Source: Psychrobacillus faecigallinarum
Lineage (GTDB): Bacteria > Bacillota > Bacilli > Bacillales_A > Planococcaceae
Direction: 5' to 3'
Assembly: GCF_014836595.1 (NCBI RefSeq)
Contig: NZ_JACSQO010000002.1
Span: 62,001-126,000 of the forward strand
DNA: 64,000 bases
The position numbers were made by a program, and so were the translations under genes. The notes under the pieces are model-generated. The model made no database searches. It saw only the letters and a program-made list of their open reading frames with translations, and had not been told where the DNA came from. Positions 7,876-16,571 of the stretch are shown piece after piece (positions within the stretch are counted from its first letter, which is position 1; each line of letters begins with the position of its first letter).

Positions 7876-10011
7876 CTACCCTACTCGAATTTCCAGTTGG
7901 TCTCCTCCGAAAATTTCTTCATCAAATCGGGAAGGTTGACCATTTCTCAAAATTTGAAAAGAGGTGGCATTCTCTGGAAGAGTCCACTCTGTGAAGCGAA
8001 ACACATCTTGAAAAATCCAGGAGGAGTCATTTGCTTCTTCCCATACAATCTTGGCATTGTTTGGTATGACATCACTTCCTTGAAGAGTCAATTCTCCCAT
8101 AGAAACTATAGCAAGCTCTTTAAAAAGTTCAACTTTTTCACTTTGAAAGGTGACTACTGTTCTAATAGATAATTTTTTGTTTAATATCTCAGCCAATTTT
8201 TCCAACGTAGGGTACTCTAAAGTATTGATTACTATTACGTCATTATCTTGAATGGAACTCTGTAATTTGCCTTTCATCCCGTTGATGAGTAGGTTAGGAG
8301 AAAGAACGGGCATATAGTGGTTTTTATCGTTAATGGTAACTGTGTAAGGGTTTAGCTTCTCTATATAGCTTTCCTTGTTGATGATATGTAGGAACTGTTC
8401 TACTGTCTGAACTGTTTCCACAGTAACCTTGTCTCTTTCCTTTAAAGGAGTGTCTATTGTAGAAGAAGCACCGTTGATATAAATCTTTGGTTCTACAATA
8501 TACATAACTCCTTGGAAGGTGACTGTTTGAACAGATGCCTCATCCAACAAGTCTCGAACAGTAGCTACTCCTGGGTTTCCATCTTTTCCTTCTAGAAGCT
8601 CAATTGTATCTTTATTTTTTATGATGGTTTTCGTATTAGCCTCCATTCCATTTACCATTATCAAAGCCGCTTGACCATGTTCTCCAGGGATATGAAGAGT
8701 TTGATTATTAAGTTGGATAGATAGAGCAGCACCAGGTTTCCCGTATAATTTTCGGGTTGATATATTCGCAGCTAATAACGCATCACCAACTGTCATTTCC
8801 TTAAGTTCAAATAAACGAACAACCTGCCCATTCACCTTTACAGACATATACTGAATAGGAGACTTTTTCGCTGCAATTGCAATACCAATCGGTGTGACAA
8901 GCTCCGGTGTGATTGGAATATGTTCTTCCTTTGTTAAATCTTGTATTGCATCGATACCTCTAACAGCAACTCTATTAGCTGGCAAATTTAATGCTTGTTC
9001 TAAAGAGGTGGTGATGGTAGGTGTTAGGCTACCACCTCCTACAAGCATGACAGCTTTAGGAGAGCGATTATTATTTAAACGTAGTATCTCTTTTGAAATT
9101 TCAGTTGCTAGTTCTGTAATTGTTGGTTTTAGAGCTTCTATAACTTCTTCCTTTGGTATGTCCTGTTCAAAACCAAGGATATCCTGCACTTGAATGTAAT
9201 CATTAGTATTGATTGCTCTCTTTGCTTTTTCAGCAAGAGGAAAGTCCAATAAATAATGATCGCTTAATGCTTCGGTAATTTCATCTCCCGCATATGGAAC
9301 CATACCATAGGCGACTACTGTACCAAAGTCAGTGATTGCTATATCTGATGTTCCTGCTCCAATATCAACGAGGGCAACATTTAAACGACGCATTGATGTG
9401 GGAATCAATACATTAATAGCTGCGATTGGCTCTAATGTAAGAGCCTCCATTTCTAAATTAGCTCGCTTTAAAGCAGAAATCAGAGATTCAACTACAACTC
9501 GCGGAAGAAAGGTAGCTATTACTTCTATTGAGGCTTCCTCACCTTGTTGGTCAACCAAGCTCCCAATTTCTTCTCCATCCAATTTGTAGTATAAAACACT
9601 ATATCCAACACAATAATAGTGACTAGACTGATTTCCATTGTCGGGCTGAACAAGAGCATTTTGAGCCTGTTGAACTGCTGAAAGCTCTAGTCTACTAACG
9701 TCTTCCTCGGAAAAAATCGGTCTATTTTTTATATTCATTTTTATCTCGGCTTGCTCAGTTTTTAAAGCTCTTCCTGCTGCAGCAACGCTTACTTTTTCTA
9801 AAGGACCATGCTTAGCTTCTAGTTTTTCCTTTATCAATTGTATTACCTCTGCTACTTTGAGCACGTTATGTATTTGACCATCCATCATTGCTCGATCCTT
9901 ATGTTCTTCCACAAGTATGTCAACTACATGAAACGTTTCATTTCGTTGTTCTAGAATTATTCCTACGACAGATCGTGTACCGATATCTAATGCAAATAGG
10001 GTAGATGACAA
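7876..10011 (-). CDS. FtsA-like actin-family protein with a long C-terminal extension
   Basis: 711 residues. The first ~385 residues are FtsA/PilM-type actin ATPase: phosphate-1 ALDIGTRSVVGIIL at residue 8, a 1C-like insert with EQAEIKMNIKNRP, phosphate-2 VALVDIGAGTSDIAI near 215, and adenosine motif AVMLVGGGSLTP near 320. FtsA itself is about 420-440 residues; here another ~325 residues follow with repeated beta-rich blocks (VNGQVVRLFELKEMTVGDAL, LNNQTLHIPG). No amphipathic membrane helix is evident at the C-terminus. The start is TTG 10009-10011 with AAGGAAGTGAG upstream. It is divergent from aroA. Proteins like this are annotated as cell division FtsA-like in several Bacillales, but the function is not established. 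The real ftsA is expected elsewhere. Confidence 0.8.
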   Translation of the reverse strand: MSSTLFALDIGTRSVVGIILEQRNETFHVVDILVEEHKDRAMMDGQIHNVLKVAEVIQLIKEKLEAKHGPLEKVSVAAAGRALKTEQAEIKMNIKNRPIFSEEDVSRLELSAVQQAQNALVQPDNGNQSSHYYCVGYSVLYYKLDGEEIGSLVDQQGEEASIEVIATFLPRVVVESLISALKRANLEMEALTLEPIAAINVLIPTSMRRLNVALVDIGAGTSDIAITDFGTVVAYGMVPYAGDEITEALSDHYLLDFPLAEKAKRAINTNDYIQVQDILGFEQDIPKEEVIEALKPTITELATEISKEILRLNNNRSPKAVMLVGGGSLTPTITTSLEQALNLPANRVAVRGIDAIQDLTKEEHIPITPELVTPIGIAIAAKKSPIQYMSVKVNGQVVRLFELKEMTVGDALLAANISTRKLYGKPGAALSIQLNNQTLHIPGEHGQAALIMVNGMEANTKTIIKNKDTIELLEGKDGNPGVATVRDLLDEASVQTVTFQGVMYIVEPKIYINGASSTIDTPLKERDKVTVETVQTVEQFLHIINKESYIEKLNPYTVTINDKNHYMPVLSPNLLINGMKGKLQSSIQDNDVIVINTLEYPTLEKLAEILNKKLSIRTVVTFQSEKVELFKELAIVSMGELTLQGSDVIPNNAKIVWEEANDSSWIFQDVFRFTEWTLPENATSFQILRNGQPSRFDEEIFGGDQLEIRVG

Positions 10012-10040
10012 GTTCTCACTTCCTTTTTAATATGAGACAC

Positions 10041-10062
10041 TTTAGCGAGTTGAATCGCTAAA
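10041..10062. promoter_or_regulatory. 8-bp perfect inverted repeat in the ftsA-like/aroA divergent region
   Basis: TTTAGCGA-GTTGAA-TCGCTAAA lies between the two divergent start regions. It is 10 bases upstream of the aroA -35 hexamer and within the leader of the minus-strand gene. It could be an operator or a leader hairpin. Confidence 0.4.
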
Positions 10063-10071
10063 ATAAAAAGC

Positions 10072-10100
10072 GTGACATTTCTCAAATGATTGATTATAAT
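10072..10100 (+). promoter_or_regulatory. sigma-A promoter of aroA
   Basis: GTGACA at 10072-10077 and TATAAT at 10095-10100 with a 17-base spacer. Only one base differs from the ideal hexamers. Confidence 0.75.
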
Positions 10101-10177
10101 ATGAATTATATCCTAAAATGTATCATAATTTTCAGGCGATAGAAAGAGTCGTAGCTGAGACGAAAGGAGAAATATCT

Positions 10178-11263
10178 ATGAATCAAGTGGATTTAGAGGC
10201 TTTACGAAGCCGTGTAGACGAGATTAATGTAGAAATTCTACGTTTAATCAATGAAAGATCGGAAGTAGTGCAAGAGATAGGTAGAGTTAAAGAAAAGCAA
10301 GGTGTAAATAGATATGATCCTCTTCGTGAAAGACATATGCTAGATCATCTTAAAGAAAACAATGACGGTCCAATGCCACAATCAACTGTGGAGCATATAT
10401 TTAAAGAAATCTTTAAAACAGCTCTAGAATTACAAGTGGATGACCAGAAAAAAGCACTTCTCGTTTCTCGCAAAAAGAAATCAGAAGATACAATTGTAAC
10501 AATTAATGGAGAACAAATTGGTACAGGAACGCCATCGTTTGTATTTGGCCCTTGTGCTGTTGAATCATATACGCAGGTTGCAGAAGTTGCTGCTGCGATT
10601 CAATCTAAAGGATTAAAGTTAATTCGCGGAGGAGCATACAAACCACGTACGTCTCCTTATGATTTCCAAGGACTTGGCTTAGAAGGATTGAAAATTTTAA
10701 AACAAATTTCTCAAGAATTCGGTTTAGCGGTTGTTTCGGAGATCGTAACACCTAGTCACTTAGAGGAAGCACTTGACTATGTAGATGTTGTACAGGTCGG
10801 TGCCCGAAATATGCAAAACTTTGAACTATTGAAAGCAGTAGGTCAAATAAATAAACCTATCCTATTAAAACGTGGGATTGCAGCTACTTTAGATGAATTT
10901 ATCCATGCTGCTGAATATATTATCTCTCAAGGTAATGACCAAATCATTTTATGTGAGCGTGGTATCCGCACATATGAAAGAGCTACAAGAAACACTTTAG
11001 ATATTTCGGCAGTGCCTATTTTAAAACAAGAGACTCACTTGCCTGTATTTGTTGATGTGACGCATTCAACTGGTCGTCGTGATATTTTACTACCTGCTGC
11101 TAAGGCTGCAATTGCTATTGGAGCTGACGGAGTAATGGCAGAGGTTCACCCAGATCCTGCAGTGGCATTGTCTGATGCTGCTCAGCAAATGAACTTAAAG
11201 CAATTTGATGAGTTCTATGATTCCATTCAAAAATTCATGAAAAATCATGAAGTTCACGCATAA
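10178..11263 (+). CDS. aroA: bifunctional chorismate mutase / DAHP synthase
   Basis: 361 residues. The N-terminal ~85 residues are an AroQ-type chorismate mutase ([19 protein letters not shown]). From about 105 comes a class I-beta (KDOPS-like) DAHP synthase: [55 protein letters not shown] and [11 protein letters not shown]. It condenses phosphoenolpyruvate and erythrose-4-phosphate at the entry of the shikimate pathway. The mutase domain gives feedback control by chorismate/prephenate in this family. The start is ATG 10178 with AAAGGAGA seven bases upstream; the longer in-frame start at 10118 has no ribosome site. The symbol follows B. subtilis usage (aroA, also aroG). Confidence 0.96.
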   Translation: MNQVDLEALRSRVDEINVEILRLINERSEVVQEIGRVKEKQGVNRYDPLRERHMLDHLKENNDGPMPQSTVEHIFKEIFKTALELQVDDQKKALLVSRKKKSEDTIVTINGEQIGTGTPSFVFGPCAVESYTQVAEVAAAIQSKGLKLIRGGAYKPRTSPYDFQGLGLEGLKILKQISQEFGLAVVSEIVTPSHLEEALDYVDVVQVGARNMQNFELLKAVGQINKPILLKRGIAATLDEFIHAAEYIISQGNDQIILCERGIRTYERATRNTLDISAVPILKQETHLPVFVDVTHSTGRRDILLPAAKAAIAIGADGVMAEVHPDPAVALSDAAQQMNLKQFDEFYDSIQKFMKNHEVHA

Positions 11264-11278
11264 AATATAGTATTGTCA

Positions 11279-11312
11279 CAAAACCGACTCTAAATAAGAG
11301 TCGGTTTTATTA
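11279..11312 (+). terminator. terminator after aroA
   Basis: AAACCGACTCT pairs with AGAGTCGGTTT around AAATA, followed by T-rich sequence. Confidence 0.85.
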
Positions 11313-11390
11313 TTTAATTGAAAGTTGTTGAGGATATAAAGTATTATTTTAATATATACTGTAAATTAGATAAGAAAAGGAGGGTATGCA

Positions 11391-12389
11391 ATGACTATCA
11401 CTATTTATGATGTAGCAAGAGAAGCTAATGTATCTATGGCTACTGTGTCACGTGTAGTTAATGGCAATCAAAACGTAAAACCAGCAACTCGCCAAAAGGT
11501 GTTGGCCGTGATCGAACGACTAGATTACCGTCCTAATGCTGTGGCAAGAGGTTTAGCAAGTAAAAAGACAAAAACCGTAGGGGTTATTATCCCGGACATA
11601 TCAAATGTTTTTTATGCGGAATTAGTTCGCGGTATTGAAGATATTGCAACTATGTATCGCTATAATATTATTTTAACGAATTCCGATCAACAGGAAGAAA
11701 AAGAAGTTCAGTTATTGTCGACCCTCTTAAGTAAACAAGTAGATGGTATAGTCATGATGAGTGACTATGTTTCAGAGGAAATGTTACATGAGATGAACCG
11801 GGCAAATGCACCGGTTGTTTTAGCAGGAACAGTGGAGCATTCTAATTCGTTCCCTTCTGTGAATATTGAATATCGTGAGGCTGCTATTGATGCAGTGAAT
11901 CGACTTATTCAAAACGGTCACAAGCGAATCGCCTTTATATCAGGTTCCATTTCATCTCCGATTAATCGTGACTTTAAGCTTGCGGGCTATGAGGAAGCGT
12001 TGGAAAATGCGGATATCGAAGTGGATGAGGATTTAATAGTAGGCGTCGATAATACATACGACGACGGTTTAGCGGCATGGGAACAGCTTTGTAAACTGGA
12101 CAATCCACCAACTGCATTTTTTGCAGGAAGTGATGAAATAGCAATCGGACTTATTCACGGAGCACAGGATAGTGGCTTAAATGTCCCTAATGATATTGAA
12201 ATTATAAGCTTTGAGAATTCCAAACTTGCTCGAATGGTACGACCGCAATTAACTAGCGTAGTGCTTCCTTTATATGATATTGGAGCGGTTTCCATGAGAT
12301 TGCTGACTAAGTTTATGAATAAAGAAAAGATTGAGGAACAAAATGTAGTTCTTCCTTATCGTATTGAGGAAAGAAATACAGTTAAATAA
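11391..12389 (+). CDS. ccpA: catabolite control protein A
   Basis: 332 residues, a LacI/GalR regulator of the CcpA type. The helix-turn-helix with the minor-groove hinge is [20 protein letters not shown] to [13 protein letters not shown] (residues 3-58). The periplasmic-binding-like core starts at [20 protein letters not shown]. CcpA with HPr-Ser-P binds cre sites for carbon catabolite control. Location right after aroA matches B. subtilis. The ribosome site AAAGGAGGG is very strong. Two cre-like sequences elsewhere in this window (16376 and 25401) are candidate targets, and acsA/acu genes are known CcpA targets in B. subtilis. Confidence 0.96.
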   Translation: MTITIYDVAREANVSMATVSRVVNGNQNVKPATRQKVLAVIERLDYRPNAVARGLASKKTKTVGVIIPDISNVFYAELVRGIEDIATMYRYNIILTNSDQQEEKEVQLLSTLLSKQVDGIVMMSDYVSEEMLHEMNRANAPVVLAGTVEHSNSFPSVNIEYREAAIDAVNRLIQNGHKRIAFISGSISSPINRDFKLAGYEEALENADIEVDEDLIVGVDNTYDDGLAAWEQLCKLDNPPTAFFAGSDEIAIGLIHGAQDSGLNVPNDIEIISFENSKLARMVRPQLTSVVLPLYDIGAVSMRLLTKFMNKEKIEEQNVVLPYRIEERNTVK

Positions 12390-12400
12390 CATTGTTGAGG

Positions 12401-12434
12401 GAGAGTCATGATGCATTCATGACTCTTCTTTTTT
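12401..12434 (+). terminator. terminator after ccpA
   Basis: AGAGTCATGA (12402-12411) pairs perfectly with TCATGACTCT (12418-12427), then a T-run. Confidence 0.85.
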
Positions 12435-12527
12435 ATGGAGAGAACCATTTGCATATTAGTACCTATCCATTTAATCACATAATTGCTATTTTATAAGATA
12501 CGGGAGAATGAACAAAGAATAGTCGAT

Positions 12528-12640
12528 TTCAGCTTTATGCGGACGCTTTCCGTGGGGGAATGATAAGCCATCACCGTCGCTTACGCGTCTCATCTGTCGC
12601 ACTGATCCCATTGGAGTCGCCGTATGCTGCTCCAATCATA
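12528..12640. repeat. intergenic repeat element (inverted relative to 7680 copy)
   Basis: GCGGACGCTTTCCGTGGGGG followed by a GC-rich CATCACCGTCGCTTACGCGT block and CTGTCGCACTGATCCCATTG. Read on the minus strand it gives the familiar form ending GGAAAGCGTCCGC ... GAAATCGAC of the Bacillales intergenic repeat. Confidence 0.6.
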
Positions 12641-12729
12641 AGTTGTGTGGAAGTTAGATTGCCGGATGGATAAAACAAAATCAACTATTAAAGTTAAATT
12701 CAATTTATATAAAAAGTAGGATCAATAGA

Positions 12730-12762
12730 TGGCAAACTTCCGCTTTCGACTGACGGTTTTCG
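12730..12762. repeat. fragment of the same intergenic repeat
   Basis: AACTTCCGCTTTCGACTGAC followed by GGTTTTCGTGGGGGG keeps only the end block of the repeat family. Confidence 0.45.
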
Positions 12763-12976
12763 TGGGGGGAACGATATTTGAACGACTACTCTGTAACATT
12801 GCTTAATTAAACCAGCTCATAATCTCGATGATCTACTTTACAATTTCGTTGATTCAGTGAGAAAATATTTTGCTTAAACTAACAATGCTGTTTAGTTTAA
12901 AAAAGCAGGTATTACTAAACGGATGTCGAAGGTGTTAATTAAAGGAATTATTCTATTAGAGAAAGAGGTATTAAAA

Positions 12977-13543
12977 GTGAGAAAAACTAAAGATAAAAAT
13001 GAATTATTGGAATGGGTAAAAGCAATAGGCATTGCTATCTTATTTGCCTGGGGAGTTCGAGTATTTATATTAACACCTATTGTCGTTGATGGTGCTTCTA
13101 TGATGCCCACCTTTGAAGACGGTGACAAAGTAGTAGTGAATAAAATTGGTCCAAGATTGACGGAGTACAAGCGATTTGATGTGATTGTATTTGAAGCAAA
13201 AGAAGATACAAATTATATCAAGCGTATTATAGGTATTCCTGGTGACCGTATTGCTTATGAAAACGATGAACTTTTTATTAACGGTGAGAAGTACGAAGAA
13301 CCCTACTTGGATGAATATAAAAAAGCTTTGCTAGGCAATGATACACTCACTCAAGACTTTAAATTAGACCAAAAATTAGGTGAAATTGCTGTGCCAGAGG
13401 GACACTATTTTGTACTGGGAGATAATCGTCTTAATAGTATAGATAGTAGAGATCCTAGTGTTGGTTTTGTACCGATGGACAAATTTTTAGGGTCTGCAGA
13501 AATTGTTTTTCTTCCTTTAGATAATTTAAAGTTAATAAAATGA
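12977..13543 (+). CDS. sip: type I signal peptidase
   Basis: 188 residues, typical for a Bacillus SipS/SipT-type enzyme. One N-terminal membrane anchor (AIGIAILFAWGVRVFI) precedes the catalytic Ser41 in DGASMMPTF and the general-base Lys82 in YIKRIIGIPGD. The C-terminal box GDNRLNSIDSRDPSVGFV is complete. It cleaves signal peptides of exported proteins at the outer membrane face. I choose GTG 12977, with GAAAGAGG eight bases upstream and a family-like N-terminus; an in-frame ATG at 12923 would add 18 residues. It is an extra Sip copy in the accessory block and lies 3 kb upstream of a large secreted peptidase. Confidence 0.92.
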   Translation: MRKTKDKNELLEWVKAIGIAILFAWGVRVFILTPIVVDGASMMPTFEDGDKVVVNKIGPRLTEYKRFDVIVFEAKEDTNYIKRIIGIPGDRIAYENDELFINGEKYEEPYLDEYKKALLGNDTLTQDFKLDQKLGEIAVPEGHYFVLGDNRLNSIDSRDPSVGFVPMDKFLGSAEIVFLPLDNLKLIK

Positions 13544-13678
13544 TTCTGTTATTGTTATTCAACAAAATTGGAAAGTAGTAAAAGTAGGATAGAAATTATT
13601 GTAAAGAATATTTAATGATATAAACTATTTTTGCGGAAGACCATTTGATAATAAAAGCTTATAGTAAAAAAGGATGGA

Positions 13679-14227
13679 ATGATTATGATGGTAGTAAGTG
13701 AAAAAGAAGTTCTTATACTGAATAGCGACAGAAATTTTAGATCACTTCTTGATATAATTGATTCTGTACCAAGCAGAAAAAGAAGTGTTTCTATTGAGAC
13801 TCTAGAAAGAGATAAGAATTTTCGAGATGTATTAATGCATCTGTATGAGTGGCATGTAATGCTTGAAAGGTGGTATAGAGAAGGGATGGATGGAGATATC
13901 CCTTTTATGCCGGCACCCAGTTATAAATGGAGTACTATCAAGCTACTTAATATGCAGATTTGGAAAAACTATCAAGATGTAACATTAAATCAAGCTATAA
14001 AAAAATTTAAGTTAAGCCATGAGAGAGTAATGAATTTAATAAAGGCACATACGAATGAAGAAATCATGACAAAGAAATACTATAAGTGGACTAAGACAAG
14101 TAATTTATACAGCTATTTTGCAGCAAATACCTCCAATCATTACATATGGGCTATAAAAAAATGTGAAGTTATTGCAAATTATATTAATGACGGAGAAAAG
14201 GACAAGCTTGTGAAACAAAGTACCTAA
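13679..14227 (+). CDS. ClbS/DfsB family four-helix protein
   Basis: 182 residues. The sequence LMHLYEWHVMLERWYREGM, FMPAPSYKWSTIKLLN and TKKYYKWTKTSNLYSYFAAN is characteristic of the ClbS/DfsB (DUF1706) family of DinB-like helical bundles. ClbS from E. coli protects against colibactin; most members in Firmicutes have no proven substrate. His/Trp residues of the EWHVMLERW helix are in the usual place. It is a single gene with an AAAAAGGATGG ribosome site and is not clearly in an operon. Confidence 0.85.
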   Translation: MIMMVVSEKEVLILNSDRNFRSLLDIIDSVPSRKRSVSIETLERDKNFRDVLMHLYEWHVMLERWYREGMDGDIPFMPAPSYKWSTIKLLNMQIWKNYQDVTLNQAIKKFKLSHERVMNLIKAHTNEEIMTKKYYKWTKTSNLYSYFAANTSNHYIWAIKKCEVIANYINDGEKDKLVKQST

Positions 14228-14371
14228 AGTAATGTGATAAGTTCAAAATGACCATCATTTCCAGGGTTTATTTTAAACTAAGCAGTAAAATTAAGAAGGA
14301 TTCTTTTTCCCAAACAAAGAATATTAGTTAAGATAGTAAATCAGTCTTTTTAAAAGGGAGTGACGGAGAAG

Positions 14372-14752
14372 ATGTTAAGTAAAATCGGTCAAATTATGTT
14401 GTATGTAAATAACCAAGATAATGCTGTGAAATTCTGGACAGAAAATTTAGGTTTTACTGTAATAGCTGAAGAGAACAATGATCAGGGTTTTAGATGGATT
14501 GAAATTGCTCCGATAAATGGTGCAGAAACAAGTCTCATTCTGCATAATAAAGATTTTGTCTCTAAAATGTCTCCTGGATTAAATCTTGATACTCCTTCAT
14601 TAATGTTTTTCACAGAGGATATCGAACAATTATACAATGACTTATTAAATAAAAAAATTACAGTCGGAGAGATAGTAAATATGCCGACTGGTAGAGTATT
14701 TAACTTTGCAGACAATGAAGAGAACTATTTTGCAGTAATGGAAAAAAAGTAA
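14372..14752 (+). CDS. VOC family (glyoxalase/bleomycin resistance-like) protein
   Basis: 126 residues, one vicinal oxygen chelate module: IGQIMLYVNNQDNAVKFWTENLGFTV at the start, a central FRWIEIAPINGAETSLILH strand pair, and FNFADNEENYFAVME at the end. Metal ligands are not clearly complete (no His at the usual first position). I prefer ATG 14372 with AAAGGGAGTG upstream; the in-frame GTG at 14360 would overlap that site. The substrate is unknown. It is one of four small VOC genes in this window. Confidence 0.85.
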   Translation: MLSKIGQIMLYVNNQDNAVKFWTENLGFTVIAEENNDQGFRWIEIAPINGAETSLILHNKDFVSKMSPGLNLDTPSLMFFTEDIEQLYNDLLNKKITVGEIVNMPTGRVFNFADNEENYFAVMEKK

Positions 14753-14782
14753 TTTCCTAAATAATAGTTGATAAGTACAGGT

Positions 14783-14812
14783 AAGGCTACTTAATCTAGG
14801 TAGCTTTTTTAT
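14783..14812 (+). terminator. terminator after VOC gene
   Basis: AAGGCTAC (14783-14790) pairs with GTAGCTTT (14800-14807), with T6 following. Confidence 0.7.
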
Positions 14813-15131
14813 TATGTAAGGATAGATATTAACTTTAAAGAAAACATTTGTAATAGGTTTGCAGAACTTGGCACTTCATAATGAAGTAATAAATGCCTTG
14901 TTAAAAAATATTTTTGTTTTTTATTATTAATTTTAAGCTTGTGATATAGTACAACAAAAATCTCATTTCGGTAGATAAGCATGCAAATCAGATATGAGCG
15001 AACACTTTCATTCGTTTTATATTAGTGAGCAGAATACGCGCATAGTGACTCCTTTGTATAGGATAATAGTGATGAATTGGATAGGTATAAATATTAGGTT
15101 GAAGAATTCTTAAAAAGGGAAGTGTGAAACA
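14813..15131. other. gene-free spacer
   Basis: AT-rich. I see no gene and no strong structured RNA. A weak TGATATAGT -10-like element lies near 14942. Otherwise nothing recognisable. Confidence 0.4.
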
Positions 15132-15839
15132 ATGAACTTAGAAACGGTAATGCAGGAGCTTGAAGCACTAGGCAAGGAAAGAACTAAAAAGATATATCTT
15201 TCTAACGGAGCACATGAACCGCTATTTGGCGTTGCAACAGGTGCAATGAAACCAATCGTAAAGAAGATAAAAATAAATCAGCATTTAGCTGAGGAACTAT
15301 ATGCCACTGGGAATTATGATGCGATGTACTTTGCGGGTATTATTGCAGATCCAAATGCAATGAGTGTGTCCGATTATGATCGATGGATGGATGCTGCTTA
15401 TTTTTATATGCTGTCTGATTTTGTAGTAGCAGTTACTTTATCTGAGTCAGATATTGCACAGGAAGTTGCTGACAAATGGATTGCAAGCGGGGAAGAGCTA
15501 AGAATGTCTGCTGGATGGAGCTGCTATTGCTGGCTTTTAGGAAATCGAAAAGACGATGAATTTTCAGATGAGAAAATTTCCAATATGCTTGATATGGTAA
15601 AAAATACGATACATGAATCGCCAGAACGAGCGAAATCCTCTATGAATAACTTTATTTACACAGTAGGGCTTTCCTATTTACCGCTCCATAAGAAAGCATT
15701 AGAAACTGCTAAGGCTATAGGTCCTGTGGAAATAAAACGTGAGAAGAAAAAAAACAGTTTTCTTAATGCTTACGAAAATATTCAAAAAGAGATTGAAAAA
15801 GAAAGGCTTGGTTTTAAACGTAAACATGTAAGATGTTAA
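15132..15839 (+). CDS. DNA alkylation repair (AlkD/AlkC-like HEAT) family protein
   Basis: 235 residues, all-helical. It matches the DNA alkylation repair enzyme superfamily of HEAT-like proteins: MQELEALGKERTKKIYLSNG at the start, LFGVATGAMKPIVKKIK, LAEELYATGNYDAMYFAGII, then WSCYCWLLG. In this subgroup the catalytic residues of true AlkD glycosylases are not obviously kept, so glycosylase activity is uncertain. The start ATG 15132 has an AGGGAAG site. It stands alone between two long spacers. Confidence 0.8.
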   Translation: MNLETVMQELEALGKERTKKIYLSNGAHEPLFGVATGAMKPIVKKIKINQHLAEELYATGNYDAMYFAGIIADPNAMSVSDYDRWMDAAYFYMLSDFVVAVTLSESDIAQEVADKWIASGEELRMSAGWSCYCWLLGNRKDDEFSDEKISNMLDMVKNTIHESPERAKSSMNNFIYTVGLSYLPLHKKALETAKAIGPVEIKREKKKNSFLNAYENIQKEIEKERLGFKRKHVRC

Positions 15840-15926
15840 TTTGTTAGAGGGATACTTAAAAACATCCAACTATAAAATTCACTTTTTATAGCATGTGCGT
15901 AATTGAATAAAATTGTATTCCATTGT

Positions 15927-15972
15927 CTGCTTTTAATTCCTAACTAATTAGGAAATAGAAGCAGCTTTTTTG
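15927..15972 (+). terminator. terminator after AlkD-like gene
   Basis: CTGCTTTTAATTCCTAA and TTAGGAAATAGAAGCAG form a long stem around CTAA, followed by CTTTTTTG. Confidence 0.8.
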
Positions 15973-16364
15973 TATTCTCGTTAATTTCCATTTTATATTC
16001 ACTACTGGGGAATATTATCAATAGGATGGCGTCCTTTTATTCACTGTAGCTTCTAAGCTACAAGTCCAAAAGTATTATTAAGAATTGTACTAAAATAGCT
16101 TACATATTCATTTTTACTTCTATAAAAAAATTAGGCTTCTTCACCTTTTAAAATACCTGCTATTATTTTACATTATTTTCTTTACTTTTATTCGAAAAGG
16201 ATACATTGTAAACTTATAAATACCATTTAGGTGCAACTTAAAACCCTCTAAAAAATTTTGAAAACAAGAGGTAATTAGTAATATTATTGTGTCTAAAATG
16301 GTACATATAAACCGTTCTAAAGTATTGAACATCAAAAAAATAGCATTTTAGAATTCATAAAATG

Positions 16365-16393
16365 TTGACACACTATTGTGAACGTTATAATAA
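16365..16393 (+). promoter_or_regulatory. promoter of the M60 peptidase gene with overlapping cre-like site
   Basis: TTGACA at 16365-16370 is a perfect -35. Possible -10 elements are TATAAT (16386, 15-base spacer) or TAATAA (16388, 17-base spacer). Bases 16376-16391 (TTGTGAACGTTATAAT) fit the cre consensus WTGNNARCGNWWWCAW at all but one position. The cre match covers the -10 region, as expected for CcpA repression. Confidence 0.55.
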
Positions 16394-16571
16394 TAAAATT
16401 GTGAATAAATGGATAGGTAACTTTTACTAAAGAATCTAATAGTTTATCATGAACTCATTATTTGAAAATAACTTATCTTACATTTTATTTAGTAAGTCTT
16501 TGGGGAAAATAGTTTCTTACCCGGCAGAGTTCTTTTTCCATGTTTCACAAAAAAACATTAGGAGGTAATGT

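Larger units (their letters stand above)
12435..12922. other. gene-free stretch with intergenic repeats
   Basis: No credible gene. It holds two GC-rich repeat copies (12528-12640 and 12730-12762) and, at 12873-12896, a small palindrome (AAACTAACA-ATGC-TGTTTAGTTT). In B. subtilis motP and motS occupy this position; nothing like them remains. Confidence 0.6.
15840..16571. other. long leader/spacer before the M60 peptidase gene
   Basis: No gene. It holds a terminator for the upstream gene at 15927-15972, the peptidase promoter with an overlapping cre-like site near 16365-16393, and about 180 bases of untranslated leader. The section 15973-16364 shows nothing I can name. Confidence 0.6.

Noticed and set aside
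7858-8172. Plus-strand open frame opposite the FtsA-like gene
   Set aside because: It overlaps the C-terminal end of a strong minus-strand gene and the terminator; no motif.
12970-13170. Minus-strand open frame 12892-13170
   Set aside because: It is opposite the signal peptidase, with no ribosome site or known domain.
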